Assembly (NCBI GenBank): GCA_009693865.1
Contig: SHWL01000002.1
Span: 1-64,000 of the forward strand
Source: Acetobacteraceae bacterium
Lineage (GTDB): Bacteria > Pseudomonadota > Alphaproteobacteria > Acetobacterales > Acetobacteraceae
Direction: 5' to 3'
DNA: 64,000 nucleotides
A program made the position numbers and the translations under genes. Positions within the stretch are counted from its first letter, which is position 1. Each line of letters opens with the position of its first letter. Below the pieces are notes generated by a model. That model had not been told where the DNA came from. It searched no databases and worked only from the letters and a program-made list of their open reading frames with translations. Of this stretch, positions 1-8,016 are shown in pieces.

Positions 1-133
1 TTCGATGGCCTGGGGCTGGTGCGAATGATGGACCGCCACGCCGCGTTGAACGTTGCTGGAAACCGCCGTGGTACGTGATCCGTACGCCCGGTGGTGTGAG
101 AGGGGGGTGTCGTGAGGCACCTCCCTACTCGAT
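1..133 (+). mobile_element. 3' end of a group II intron (domains V and VI), cut by the window edge
   Basis: Positions 62-95 are exactly 34 nt, the canonical length of group II intron domain V. They fold as such: ACCGCC at 62-67 pairs with GGTGGT at 90-95, and GTACG at 71-75 pairs with CGTAC at 81-85 around a small loop. The catalytic triad reads CGC with the expected G-U pair opposite. Positions 98-130 then form a domain VI hairpin (GGGGGGTG against CACCTCCC) with an unpaired A at 127 that would be the branch point. The intron should end with AT at about 133. The reverse transcriptase/maturase would lie to the left of the window. A short open frame running to a TGA at 76-78 is probably intron RNA rather than a gene. 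Confidence 0.75.
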
Positions 134-252
134 GCACATATCCGCGTATAATAGCGCCGGAAAGCAAGGCGTGGTGCCGCTCCGGATCCTCCGGTCGCGC
201 CGGAGGATGACGATTTGGGAGAGGTCAGCAGCCATAATGAGAATTGCTGCCA

Positions 253-594
253 TCATTCCCCCCAGGTTTGCCAACGCGCCTCAGCCGTGGTGATCAGGTC
301 ATTGTAAATGCGAGTTTCAGTCCGGCGACGCTTATCGCCCATGACCAGCAGCACAGCGATCCTCGTCCGGTCGAACGCGAAGGCCACTCGCCGAACGCCG
401 TCGTCCGCCGGGAATCGGAGTTCCTTGAGGTTCGTGATCCTGCTTCCCTTCAACGTGTCCACCGAAGGCCGGCCTGATCACGGGCCAAACTCCCGCGACT
501 TCAGTACCTGCCCCGCCAGAGCTTTTTGCACCGACCGCGGCAATGCCTCGATTTCGGGAAGCAAAGCATGGTGAAAAGCGACCTGCCACGGCAT
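253..594 (-). pseudogene. RelE/HigB-type toxin (Gp49-like/DUF891), in-frame stop
   Basis: The reading frame from the ATG at 592-594 gives a normal-looking toxin start, MPWQVAFHHALLPEIEALPR, and reaches FGP before a TGA at about codon 39. The same frame then continues without any shift as GRPSVDTLKGS, followed by the family hallmark NLKELRF and a VAFAFDRTRIAVLL-type core. The total of 113 codons is the usual family length. It is therefore a nonsense-mutated member of the phage Gp49-like RelE/ParE mRNA-interferase family. A GTG at 460-462 could start a 69-residue C-terminal fragment. No helix-turn-helix antitoxin is recognisable downstream on the minus strand (134-252), where the intron end lies. 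I infer decay of a toxin-antitoxin pair. Confidence 0.75.
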
Positions 595-665
595 GGCCAA
601 CTTTAGCCCGGCCTGAATATATCTTCGATGTTATATTCAAATGACCGCCAGGTTGGCCCGACCCC

Positions 666-1742
666 CTACAGGTTCATCCCCCGCACCGCTTCCACCACGG
701 CCTTCGTAACCTCCCGCGTCGTCGCCTTGCCGCCCAGGTCGGGCGACAGGATGCCCGCCGCGCACACCTGCTCCACCGCCCGCATCAGCAGATCGGCGGC
801 GGGTTTCTCGCCCAGGTGTTCCAGCATCATGGCGGCGGTCCAGAAACTGGCGACGGGGTTGGCGATCCCTTTGCCGGTAATGTCGAACGCCGAGCCATGG
901 ATCGGCTCGAACATCGAGGGGCTGCGCCGCTCCGGGTCGAGATTGGCCGTTGGTGCAATGCCCAGGGAACCGGCGAGGGCGGCGGCGAGGTCGGACAGAA
1001 TGTCGGCATGGAGGTTCGTCGCCACCACCGTATCGATCGTCCTGGGCCGTAACACCATGCGCATGGTCATCGCATCCACCAGCTCCTTGTCCCATGTCAC
1101 GTCCTTGTAATCGTGTGAGACCAGGCCAGCGATCTCGTCCCAGAACACCATTCCGTGCCGTTGCGCGTTCGATTTCGTCACGATGGTCAGATGTTTACGC
1201 GGACGCGACCGCGCGATGTCGAAGGCGACGCGCATGATCCGCTCGACGCCACGGCGGGTGAAGATGGAGACTTCGGTGGCGACTTCCTCGGGCAGGCCGC
1301 GATGGGTGCGTCCGCCCTGACCGGAATACTCGCCCTCGGAGTTTTCCCGCACGATCACCCAGTCCAGATCGCCGATCCCAACATTTCGTAATGGCGAGAT
1401 CACGCCGGGCAGAATGCGCGTCGGACGCACGTTGGCGTATTGATCCAACCCCTGGCAGATCTGCAACCGCAGGCCCCACAGCGATACGTGATCCGGAATA
1501 TTCGGATCGCCCACGGCGCCGAAATAAATCGCGTCCGCCGTGCGCAGCCACGCCAGCCCGTCCGCCGGCATGAACTGGCCGTGCTTGCGATACCAGTTCG
1601 AACCCCAATCGTAATGGTCGATCAGGAGTTTAAACGTGCCGAGTTTCGACGTGACCGCGTCGAGCACTTCCAGGCCCGCGGAGATCACCTCGGGACCGAT
1701 GCCGTCAGCAGGCACGGAGGCGATACGGTATTGCTTGGGCAT
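666..1742 (-). CDS. tartrate/D-malate dehydrogenase family (beta-decarboxylating) protein
   Basis: The 358-residue product belongs to the isocitrate/isopropylmalate dehydrogenase family, NAD(P)- and divalent-metal-dependent beta-decarboxylating enzymes. It shows the N-terminal PADGIGPEV nucleotide-site motif, the long substrate loop with ANVRPTR, the metal-binding HADILSDLAA stretch and the late FEPIHGSAFDITGKG motif. The WGSNWYRKHG segment near residue 50 is typical of the tartrate dehydrogenase/D-malate dehydrogenase (TtuC/DmlA) branch rather than LeuB. I chose the ATG at 1742 because the residues start MPKQYRIA and a GGGGAG lies just upstream; an earlier in-frame start adds 13 unrelated residues. 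It is transcribed alone, divergent from the carbonic anhydrase gene. Exact substrate is uncertain. Confidence 0.85.
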   Translation of the reverse strand: MPKQYRIASVPADGIGPEVISAGLEVLDAVTSKLGTFKLLIDHYDWGSNWYRKHGQFMPADGLAWLRTADAIYFGAVGDPNIPDHVSLWGLRLQICQGLDQYANVRPTRILPGVISPLRNVGIGDLDWVIVRENSEGEYSGQGGRTHRGLPEEVATEVSIFTRRGVERIMRVAFDIARSRPRKHLTIVTKSNAQRHGMVFWDEIAGLVSHDYKDVTWDKELVDAMTMRMVLRPRTIDTVVATNLHADILSDLAAALAGSLGIAPTANLDPERRSPSMFEPIHGSAFDITGKGIANPVASFWTAAMMLEHLGEKPAADLLMRAVEQVCAAGILSPDLGGKATTREVTKAVVEAVRGMNL

Positions 1743-1838
1743 GGCGGTGGCTCCCCAGGAAAGGCCTTGTTCATACACCATGGACCGCCCGCGTGAAGTC
1801 CGTCAGGTTGGCGGGAAACCAACGACCGAGGTCTGTCC

Positions 1839-2429
1839 ATGTCCTTCGTATTCGGCCCCGAGGTGAACCTCGAAAAGCCCGCCTTCGTCGATCCAACCGC
1901 TCGCATTTTCGGTCGCGTCTCGGCCGGCGAAGGCAGCAGCTTCTGGCCGTACAGCGTGATCCGCGCCGAGGGCGCCGCGGTCCGCATCGGCCGGTATTGC
2001 AACATCCAGGATACGGTCGTCATCCATGTCGGCGGCGGGAATGGAACCGTGATCGGCGACTATGTCTCGATCGGGCATCGCGCCGTGGTGCATGGAGCGG
2101 AGATCGGGGACGACTGCCTGATCGGCATCGGCTCGGTCGTGATGGACCGCGCCAAAATCGGACGTCGGTGCGTGATTGGCGCGATGGCGCTGGTGCCGGC
2201 CGGGATGGAGGTCCCCGAAGGTTCGGTCGTCATGGGCGTGCCTGGAAAAATCGTCTCGGCACGGGACAATTTCGCTCAGACACGGCGGAACGCATTGGTT
2301 TATCACCGGAACGCGCTGGCCTACGCGCAAGGACGGCACGACGGATGGCGCGGCGAGGCTTTCGTGGCGTGGCGCGAGCATATCAACAAGCGGCTGGCGG
2401 CCGGGGAAGAAGTCCCGGCGGGGGCTTGA
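1839..2429 (+). CDS. gamma-class carbonic anhydrase family protein (hexapeptide repeat)
   Basis: The 196-residue protein is a left-handed beta-helix built of hexapeptide repeats (for example VRIGRYCNIQDTVVIH and IGDYVSIGH). The trimeric gamma carbonic anhydrase metal ligands can be placed at the histidines of VVIHVG, IGHRAV and VVHGAE, and the Gln of NIQD is also present. The usual metal-relay region is VIRAEG, slightly different from the archetype. Members often have weak or no carbonic anhydrase activity and are annotated YrdA/PaaY-like; PaaY relatives act as acyl-CoA thioesterases, so that alternative stands. It lies 13 nt before the permease gene and is probably co-transcribed with it. 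Confidence 0.88.
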   Translation: MSFVFGPEVNLEKPAFVDPTARIFGRVSAGEGSSFWPYSVIRAEGAAVRIGRYCNIQDTVVIHVGGGNGTVIGDYVSIGHRAVVHGAEIGDDCLIGIGSVVMDRAKIGRRCVIGAMALVPAGMEVPEGSVVMGVPGKIVSARDNFAQTRRNALVYHRNALAYAQGRHDGWRGEAFVAWREHINKRLAAGEEVPAGA

Positions 2430-2442
2430 ACCGCGGATAACG

Positions 2443-3324
2443 ATGTTCTTCCTCGCGCTGGTGGTAAGCGGACTGCTGGCCGGCGCGGTCTACGCCCTGA
2501 TCGCACTGTCCTTTGTCGTGATTTACCGGTCCTCCCGCATGATCAATTTCGCGGCCGGCGAGTGGGTGACGGTTGGCTCCCTGATGACCGCCACCGGCCT
2601 TCACGTCCTGTCGCTTGGCCTGGCCGCGTCCATCGCGCTGGCCTGCGCCGGGATGATCGCGCTGGCCTGGGGCTTCAGCGAATTGGTGCTGCGCCGATTG
2701 GCCGGAAGATCATTGATTTCCATGATCATGATCACCCTCGGTCTGGGCGCGTTGATGCGTGGCTCGGCCGCCATGGTGTTCAAGGGCGTGCCCGGAACGA
2801 TCTCGTTGCCCGTGCCGGAGGAGCCTTTGTTGGTGCTGGGTTTGATCGTTCCGCTCGACAAACTTACCGCGGCGGCGATCGCGGCCGCGTGTATCGCGGT
2901 CGTGCATTGGTTCCACCAGTCGTGCCGCACCGGATTGGCATTGCGCGCCATCTCCGGCGATCAGGCGCTCGCCGCGGCCATGGGGATCGACGTGCAGCGT
3001 CATTTCACCTTTGTTTGGGCCATGGCCGCGGTGATTGCCGTCATCGCGGGCGTGTTGTGGACGTCCGTCGCGGGCGGTGGATTCGGCTCCGCGCTCGTCG
3101 GGCTCAAGATATTTCCGATCGTGATCATTGGCGGCCTCGATAGCATCAGAGGGACGATCGCCGGCGCGATGATCGTGGGTGTCCTTGAGAGTCTGACGAC
3201 CGGATATGTGGATACGCTTCTGGGCGGAGGGTTCGGCACGATCGCGTCCAGCCTCGTCCTGATCGGGATGCTGTTCGCAAGGCCTTATGGATTGTTCGGA
3301 CGCGCCAACACAAAGCGGGTATAG
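2443..3324 (+). CDS. branched-chain amino acid ABC transporter permease (LivH type)
   Basis: The 293-residue protein is a LivH-family inner-membrane permease with about eight hydrophobic helices. The signature segments are present: GLLAGAVYALIALSFVVIYR at the N-terminus, INFAAGEW shortly after, and the family C-terminal VVIIGGLDSIRGTIAGA loop that contacts the ATPase. The ATG at 2443 gives the standard LivH start; the frame is open further upstream but that part reads as out-of-frame carbonic anhydrase. The other subunits (LivK, LivM, LivG, LivF) are not next to it, so it is either an orphan or partners with proteins encoded elsewhere. Substrates of this family also include amides, urea and aromatic acids. 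Confidence 0.88.
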   Translation: MFFLALVVSGLLAGAVYALIALSFVVIYRSSRMINFAAGEWVTVGSLMTATGLHVLSLGLAASIALACAGMIALAWGFSELVLRRLAGRSLISMIMITLGLGALMRGSAAMVFKGVPGTISLPVPEEPLLVLGLIVPLDKLTAAAIAAACIAVVHWFHQSCRTGLALRAISGDQALAAAMGIDVQRHFTFVWAMAAVIAVIAGVLWTSVAGGGFGSALVGLKIFPIVIIGGLDSIRGTIAGAMIVGVLESLTTGYVDTLLGGGFGTIASSLVLIGMLFARPYGLFGRANTKRV

Positions 3325-3346
3325 ACCCGGCCACGCACGCCGTCGG

Positions 3347-3811
3347 CTATAGCGGGATCGCCAGCAGCGTGTCGATCTTGTCGCTGTCCAGCACAACGAT
3401 ACGCTCCCGGAACCGGTAGGTGCTTGACGAAATATCGATCCGGTCCAGGTAACGTCCGGTCGCGAAGAGCGACGTCACGCCATCGTGCATGATTCGCGCC
3501 ACGATAAAATGCGAATGCACGACGGCGGTTTCACCCTCCGTCGATTTCACCCGGATTGGCCCGATCACATGCCGGTAACGGTGCGGCTCGAACAAATTGG
3601 CGCGCCGGATCGAGAAGACGCGATCGAGCAACATGCCTCGCGTGGCCGCATACATCACGCCCTGCCGCATTCCGGCTTCGTGATTTGACCGGCTGATCAC
3701 CAGATACCGGCAGGGATCGCCGAACAGATCCGGCCATTCCTCCAGCCGGTCCTCATCGATCCGTTCCGCGTATTCGCCGATCAGTTCGCGGATGCCTTCG
3801 GCGATGCTCAT
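3347..3811 (-). CDS. aromatic-ring-hydroxylating dioxygenase, beta (small) subunit
   Basis: The 154-residue protein has the NTF2/SnoaL-like fold of ring-hydroxylating dioxygenase small subunits. Recognisable parts are the N-terminal helix ending in YAERIDEDRLEEWPDLF, the central MRQGVMYAATRGMLLDRVFSIRR-like segment and a final strand RERIVVLDSDKIDTLLAIPL. The beta subunit is structural and helps specificity; it carries no cofactor. It starts two bases after the stop of the alpha subunit gene, so the two are translationally linked. No ferredoxin or reductase gene is adjacent. The substrate cannot be deduced from sequence. Confidence 0.87.
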   Translation of the reverse strand: MSIAEGIRELIGEYAERIDEDRLEEWPDLFGDPCRYLVISRSNHEAGMRQGVMYAATRGMLLDRVFSIRRANLFEPHRYRHVIGPIRVKSTEGETAVVHSHFIVARIMHDGVTSLFATGRYLDRIDISSSTYRFRERIVVLDSDKIDTLLAIPL

Positions 3812-3813
3812 GC

Positions 3814-5058
3814 TCAGTCGCCCATCAGCGCGCGGTAGTGTTTCCAGAAGCCGCGGATCGCGGCCTCACTGGCGCGGAAGGTCTGCGATTCGGCTTCGTG
3901 CCCGCCCATCATGACGATGCCCGCGCCCGAGTCATTGTATTGCAACGCGCGTTGAACGAAGCCACCGATGCAGCCGTCCTCCATCGCGATATAGCCCGCC
4001 GGGCCGATCAGGTTGCCCTGACGCAGGCGGCGTTCCGTCATCTCCTCATCGTCCGTGTCGAAGCCGAGGTGGATCCATTCGAGTTCCGTTTTATCCACGC
4101 CGCGAGGGCGAATCACGCGGACGGCGATGGTGTTACGCACCTGTTGCAACACCATGCCGGGGAAGATGGTGAGAATCTGTACCGATACGCCATCGCCATA
4201 TTCGTCCACCGACTCGATGACGGAGTTGTCCTGCAATCGGAATTCGCTCTCGGACCGCAGGCCGGCGTCCTTGTATTCGGCATCCTCCGCCTCATAGTCC
4301 AGTTTGGCGTAGCTGTAATGATTGCCGCCATCCTGGTTGATATAAATGCCGCCCGGCATGGTCAGGCGATTGATCCGGAATGTGGTCAGGAACAGATGCA
4401 GGATCGAGGCGTGGTAGGTGTCCTTCACGTTCTCGAAATAAAGTTTCCAGTTGTTCGGCAGGATTTGCGTGTTGCGCCCCAGCACATGCGGAGTGCGATT
4501 CATCACGCGTTTCAGCCCGCGCGTGACGTCGACGCCCAACCATGTCTCCAGGTCCGGCGTGGCATCGCTGAAGGTGCCGAAGATGAGCCCGCCCATGCTG
4601 GCGGTCCGCAGCGGGCGGAGGGTGTGCTCGTCCTTGCGGAATTCCGGCGGCATGCCGCCTTGGCGGTGGACCCCATGCTCGAACGCGACGCCGGTCAGTT
4701 GTCCGGTCAGGTTGTAGACCCAGCCGTGATAGATGCAGCTGAATTCCTTGACGTTGCCCTGGCGTTCCAGACACAGCAGGTTGCCGCGGTGGATGCAGCG
4801 ATTGACGAAGGCGTTGATGGCGCCCTCCGCGTCGCGGACCACGATGACGGCGGTCTCACCGATGGTGGTGGAGACGAAATCGCCAGGTTTGGCCAGTTCC
4901 ACCTCAAGGCAGAGGTAGTGCCAGGTCGGGCCCTGGAACAGGCGTTCCTGCTCGCGGTGGTATTGGTCCTGGTCGGTATAGACGCGGAACGGAATTTCGG
5001 AAATGCCGTTGGATGGCCAGGGAACGCCGTGTTCGGCGGTCAGTCCGGATTGAGACAT
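3814..5058 (-). CDS. Rieske aromatic-ring-hydroxylating dioxygenase, alpha (large) subunit
   Basis: The 414-residue protein carries an N-terminal Rieske [2Fe-2S] site, CIHRGN with the second half CIYHGW (C-x-H ... C-x2-H), and a C-terminal catalytic domain in which NVKDTYHASILH supplies the mononuclear iron site (D-x2-H-x4-H). Length matches family members such as anthranilate, benzoate or salicylate oxygenases. The start is fixed by a strong AGGAGGG site before the ATG at 5058. Together with the downstream beta subunit it would use electrons from an unlinked reductase to insert dioxygen into an aromatic carboxylate or similar substrate; the substrate is inference only. Confidence 0.93.
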   Translation of the reverse strand: MSQSGLTAEHGVPWPSNGISEIPFRVYTDQDQYHREQERLFQGPTWHYLCLEVELAKPGDFVSTTIGETAVIVVRDAEGAINAFVNRCIHRGNLLCLERQGNVKEFSCIYHGWVYNLTGQLTGVAFEHGVHRQGGMPPEFRKDEHTLRPLRTASMGGLIFGTFSDATPDLETWLGVDVTRGLKRVMNRTPHVLGRNTQILPNNWKLYFENVKDTYHASILHLFLTTFRINRLTMPGGIYINQDGGNHYSYAKLDYEAEDAEYKDAGLRSESEFRLQDNSVIESVDEYGDGVSVQILTIFPGMVLQQVRNTIAVRVIRPRGVDKTELEWIHLGFDTDDEEMTERRLRQGNLIGPAGYIAMEDGCIGGFVQRALQYNDSGAGIVMMGGHEAESQTFRASEAAIRGFWKHYRALMGD

Positions 5059-5151
5059 GCGTGTGCCCTCCTGTCGCGGTTTTGGCGCGGTTGGGGGAGG
5101 TTAGGCGGGTTTTCCGGCCGAGGGAAGGCGCATGGCGCCCCCGGCCTCAGG

Positions 5152-5841
5152 TTACGAGCCCCGATCTGACGTCCGCCGCCGTTCGTCCTCGATGAGCCAA
5201 TCGGAGGCGATTTCGCAGTATTCGGGATATGCCAGTTTGCCGGCCTCCCGGTCCGTCGCGCCGCGGATCGCGGGAAGGGCGTCCTGGAATTCGCCGAAGC
5301 GCGCCGCGATCGCCTCGCCGCCCGGAAGACGCGGTGCCTGATGGCGTAATTCCGCGGCGAGCCAGCCGCGCACCGCCTCGATCGCCGGTTCCGGCTGGTT
5401 CCCATGCGCGACAACGTCCTGACCGCCGATGTCGCTGATGAATCGCTGAAAGCGGAACGGCTCACGATCGAGCACGAGACGGGATTTTTCTCTTTGCCGC
5501 GCATCGCCAAAGCGGTGGGCGCCGAGAAACAGGCCGAGTTCGAGGGGCATGTTGAAACGGGGCAGGCCTTCCTCGTTCGGTTCGGTACGAGACAGATCGT
5601 GGATGCCCCAGCGGCAATCGCGGATAAGGGTCGCGATTTTATCGATGCGAATATTGCCGCTGTTATAGGCTTCGAGGGCGCATCGGGGCCGCGGGCGGCA
5701 CGCGAGAACAGCGAATGTCAGCGCGTCCCGGAGATGCCGATAAGCCGCGTCGAACGGGCAGTTGATAAAGACGTCGTCAACGTATGTCGGAGGCGGCTTC
5801 CCGATCGGCGGACGTCGATCAGGCGCCGGTGAGTTTGGCAC
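5152..5841 (-). CDS. uncharacterised VFINCPFD-motif protein, intact copy (possible TIR/deoxyribosyltransferase-like fold)
   Basis: This 229-residue protein has no function I can name. It opens with a proline-rich stretch, then DDVFINCPFD, followed by an alpha/beta region with CRWGIHDLSRTE and FNMPLELGLFLGAHRFG, then LVLDREPFRFQ and GGQDVVAHG. The order (hydrophobic strand with Asp, a DLSR strand, then E-L-G-x-x-x-G) resembles the nucleoside-deoxyribosyltransferase/TIR superfold, where the Glu is catalytic; that is inference. Its GTG start at 5841 lies inside the upstream 60-residue gene, overlapping it by 23 bp in another frame, which suggests translational coupling. A damaged paralogue of the pair lies at 8017-8876, on the other side of a TIR-domain gene. 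Confidence 0.7.
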   Translation of the reverse strand: MPNSPAPDRRPPIGKPPPTYVDDVFINCPFDAAYRHLRDALTFAVLACRPRPRCALEAYNSGNIRIDKIATLIRDCRWGIHDLSRTEPNEEGLPRFNMPLELGLFLGAHRFGDARQREKSRLVLDREPFRFQRFISDIGGQDVVAHGNQPEPAIEAVRGWLAAELRHQAPRLPGGEAIAARFGEFQDALPAIRGATDREAGKLAYPEYCEIASDWLIEDERRRTSDRGS

Positions 5842-6001
5842 GCTGGCGATACACGGTCTTCACGGCGGCACGGAGGAGCTTCACCGTCTCCCGCGGTAAC
5901 TGGCCCGGGAATGGGCGTTTGATCGGACCCGACAGGTCGGGGTCGTAGGGGCCGAGGCGGATGGTCTTCTCGCGGAGCTTTTTGGGGGACGGCTTTGCCA
6001 T
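5819..6001 (-). CDS. conserved 60-residue basic protein of the VFINCPFD cassette
   Basis: Sixty residues, rich in Lys/Arg and Pro. It contains the motif DPDLSGPIKRPFPG and ends with a helix VKLLRAAVKTVYRQRAKL. A paralogue at 8697-8876 shares DPDLSGPI, the RPxPG turn, and the terminal V-x-T-V-x-RQRA helix, although the N-terminal halves differ. Conservation of such a short frame in two cassettes argues that it is a real gene. It overlaps the start of the larger cassette gene. Function unknown; a small basic partner, chaperone or antitoxin-like regulator are all possible. Confidence 0.65.
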   Translation of the reverse strand: MAKPSPKKLREKTIRLGPYDPDLSGPIKRPFPGQLPRETVKLLRAAVKTVYRQRAKLTGA

Positions 6002-6054
6002 ACGTCAGCCTTGGTTTGGCGGGGTGCCTGAGGCAGCACCCGGATCTGTTTGAT

Positions 6055-6083
6055 AACGTAGTGTCAGGCACTGGATTTGTCAA
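6055..6083 (-). promoter_or_regulatory. candidate sigma-70 promoter of the intact cassette
   Basis: On the minus strand TTGACA (6083-6078) is followed after 17 bp by TACGTT (6060-6055), about 55 bp before the ATG of the 60-residue gene. The -35 is perfect; the -10 is poor. The stretch is more AT-rich than its neighbours. Confidence 0.35.
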
Positions 6084-6157
6084 AGAATTTGGCAAAAAGA
6101 GCGGTGCCACGACGACGTGCGATGCTCCGCCGATCCGCTCCGGCAACGCCACCCGGG

Positions 6158-7920
6158 TCACTTTGGCGTGTCCGGCCACGGCGTCTCCCATGCCACCTCG
6201 GGCGCGTCGCGCCAGAGTGGAAACCGGTCCAAAGCCGCCGCCTGGGCGGGTTCGTTGAGAGCGGCCAGGGCGGCGGTCAGGAACGCGTGCCCCTCCGCCG
6301 GCAAAGCGTCGCCCAGGTAATCCAGCAGGTAACCCACGTCCCAGGGATGGGCGACATCCGTGGTTCGTTCCAGCGCCGGGCCCAACAGCAGCGCTTTCAA
6401 TCGCCCCACCGGGTCGGACGCGGGCGTCCGGTCCAGCAGCGCGGCGGCGATGCGCAGAAACGCGATGCCCGGCGTGACGATCGCCCGATGTGGCGCCAGT
6501 GCCGCCCGGTTCCTTTCCAGCAGAGCCCTGGCGTCCCCTGTTCGGTGGAGCATGAGCAGCGTGATCGCCAGGTTGTTGCGCCGATGGACCTTGAGCGGAT
6601 GGGCTTCCCCCAGCACGCGCGCGGTGACCTCCGCGCACTGACGCGCGTGGGGTTCGGCAAGGCCTGGATGGCCGGCCGTGCGAAGCTCATGGGCCAGATT
6701 GTTCTGGTCACGCAATACGTCCGGGTGTTCCTCGCCAAGCACGCGTGCCCGCGCCTCCAGCGCACGCCGATGCAGTGGTTCCGCCTCGTCCTGCCGCCCA
6801 AGCGCATCGAGGCACGCCGCCAGATTGTTCACGCTCGTGAGCGTGTCCGGATGGTCCGCGCCGAGCACGCGCTCGCGGCTGTCCAGCGCCCGTTGCTGGA
6901 ACGGCAAGGCCCCGGCCGAGTCGCCCAGAGCCCGCATGCACGTCGCCAGATTGCTCACGCTGCGGAGCGTGTCCGGATGGTCCGCGCCGAGGACGCGCTC
7001 GCGGCTGTCCAGCGCCCGTTGGAGGAGCGGCAAGGCCCCGGCCGCGTCGCCGAGAGCCTGCATGCACGTCGCCAGATTGCTCACGCTGCGGAGCGTGTCC
7101 GGATGGTCCGCGCCGAGGACGCGCTCGCGGCTGTCCAGCGCCCGTTGGAGGAGCGGCAAGGCCCCGGCCTCGTCGCCCAGAGCCCCCATGCACGTCGCCA
7201 GATTGCTCACGCTGGTAAGCGTGTCCGGATGGTCCGCGCCGAGCACGCGCTCGCGGCTGTCCAGCGCCCGTTGGAGGAGCGGCAAGGCCCCGGCCGCGTC
7301 GCCGGCCAGAGCCGCCAGTACCGCCGCACATACTCATTCGCCAGGGTCGTCTTCCCCACTCCGCCCATCGCCGTCAGCGCCCTTACCCGGGCCTGGGTCA
7401 GCGCGGCCACGGGGCCTTCGTGCAGGGCTTCGTGCAGGCGATTCATGTCCGCCTCCCGTCCCGTAAAATGCGGGTTGGGGTCGTGCGGCAGGCGCACCAG
7501 GAATGGCAGCCGCTCCGGCGTCGGTTCGGCCAGTTTCTCGTCGATGGCGGTCAGCAGATCCCGCCAGGCTGTGTCGTCTGCTGTCAGCGGGTCGAAGACC
7601 TTCGCCTGCCAGCGCCGCAGCGGTGGAGTTAGCACCGCGGCCGGATCGCCCTCCGCGACCAGTGGGATGACGGCGGGCGAGGCGTAGGTCTCGTACCGCG
7701 TCCATTCCGACTTCCGCCAACCCGGCGTCACGATGGGCAGAATAACCCTCGCGGCGTCGCAACCTGCCTTGATTTCATCGTGCCATTTGCAACCGGGGTT
7801 CAGCCGAGCTTTGTCAAACCAGACGGTATGCCCGGAGGCGCGAAGCCGCTCGTCCAACGCCGCCGCGCGTGCGACGTCTTTTGACGCGTAGCTGATAAAC
7901 AGCTTCGCCGGTCCGTTCAT
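6158..7920 (-). pseudogene. TIR / P-loop NTPase / TPR protein, internally deleted and frameshifted
   Basis: From the ATG at 7920 the frame encodes a TIR domain (LFISYASKD at residues 7-15; WTRYE at 73-77 places the catalytic Glu at 77), then FTGRE and a Walker A motif MGGVGKTTLANEY near residues 185-197, typical of NB-ARC/STAND ATPases. After W202 (about 7315) the frame runs into unrelated residues, while the frame offset by one base continues as LAALAGDAAGALPLLQRALD and then tetratricopeptide repeats to a stop at 6158. Intact family members have a few hundred residues of NTPase between the P-loop and the TPRs, so that core is missing. I read it as a deletion plus frameshift. The TIR and TPR parts each remain open, so truncated products (6158-7318 and 7207-7920) are possible. 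TIR-STAND-TPR proteins are known as prokaryotic NLR-like defence genes. Confidence 0.75.
6826..7303. repeat. tandem 126-bp repeats encoding 42-residue TPR units
   Basis: The string GCGTGTCCGG recurs at 6841, 6967, 7093 and 7219, an exact 126-bp period, and the flanking sequence is nearly identical between copies. Each unit encodes one 42-residue kinesin-light-chain-type TPR (…GALPLLQRALDSRERVLG…). More diverged copies follow toward 6600. Such near-perfect repeats are prone to copy-number change by recombination, which could also have removed the NTPase core next to them. Confidence 0.85.
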
Positions 7921-8016
7921 AGTATCCGGCGGCACGGTCACGGGCGGCCTCACGACGATGACCGCCCGACGTTACGCCGCCGGCGGAGGCTGGCAAGGCG
8001 CCGTGTCCATCCGGCG

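Noticed and set aside
1-78. Open frame at the window edge as the C-terminus of a protein gene.
   Set aside because: It runs into intron domain V and ends inside it; better explained as intron RNA.
478-480. TGA in the toxin gene read as selenocysteine.
   Set aside because: No SECIS-like structure was seen and this toxin family has no selenoproteins; a nonsense mutation is simpler.
3838-5169. 443-residue plus-strand frame opposite the Rieske alpha subunit.
   Set aside because: A GC-rich shadow of a confirmed gene; low-complexity composition.
6002-6157. Transposon-like inverted repeats near the TIR gene.
   Set aside because: Only short imperfect matches (GGTGC/GCACC); no transposase or target duplication.
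6077-7687. 536-residue plus-strand frame opposite the TPR region.
   Set aside because: Antisense shadow of tandem repeats; no plausible protein features.
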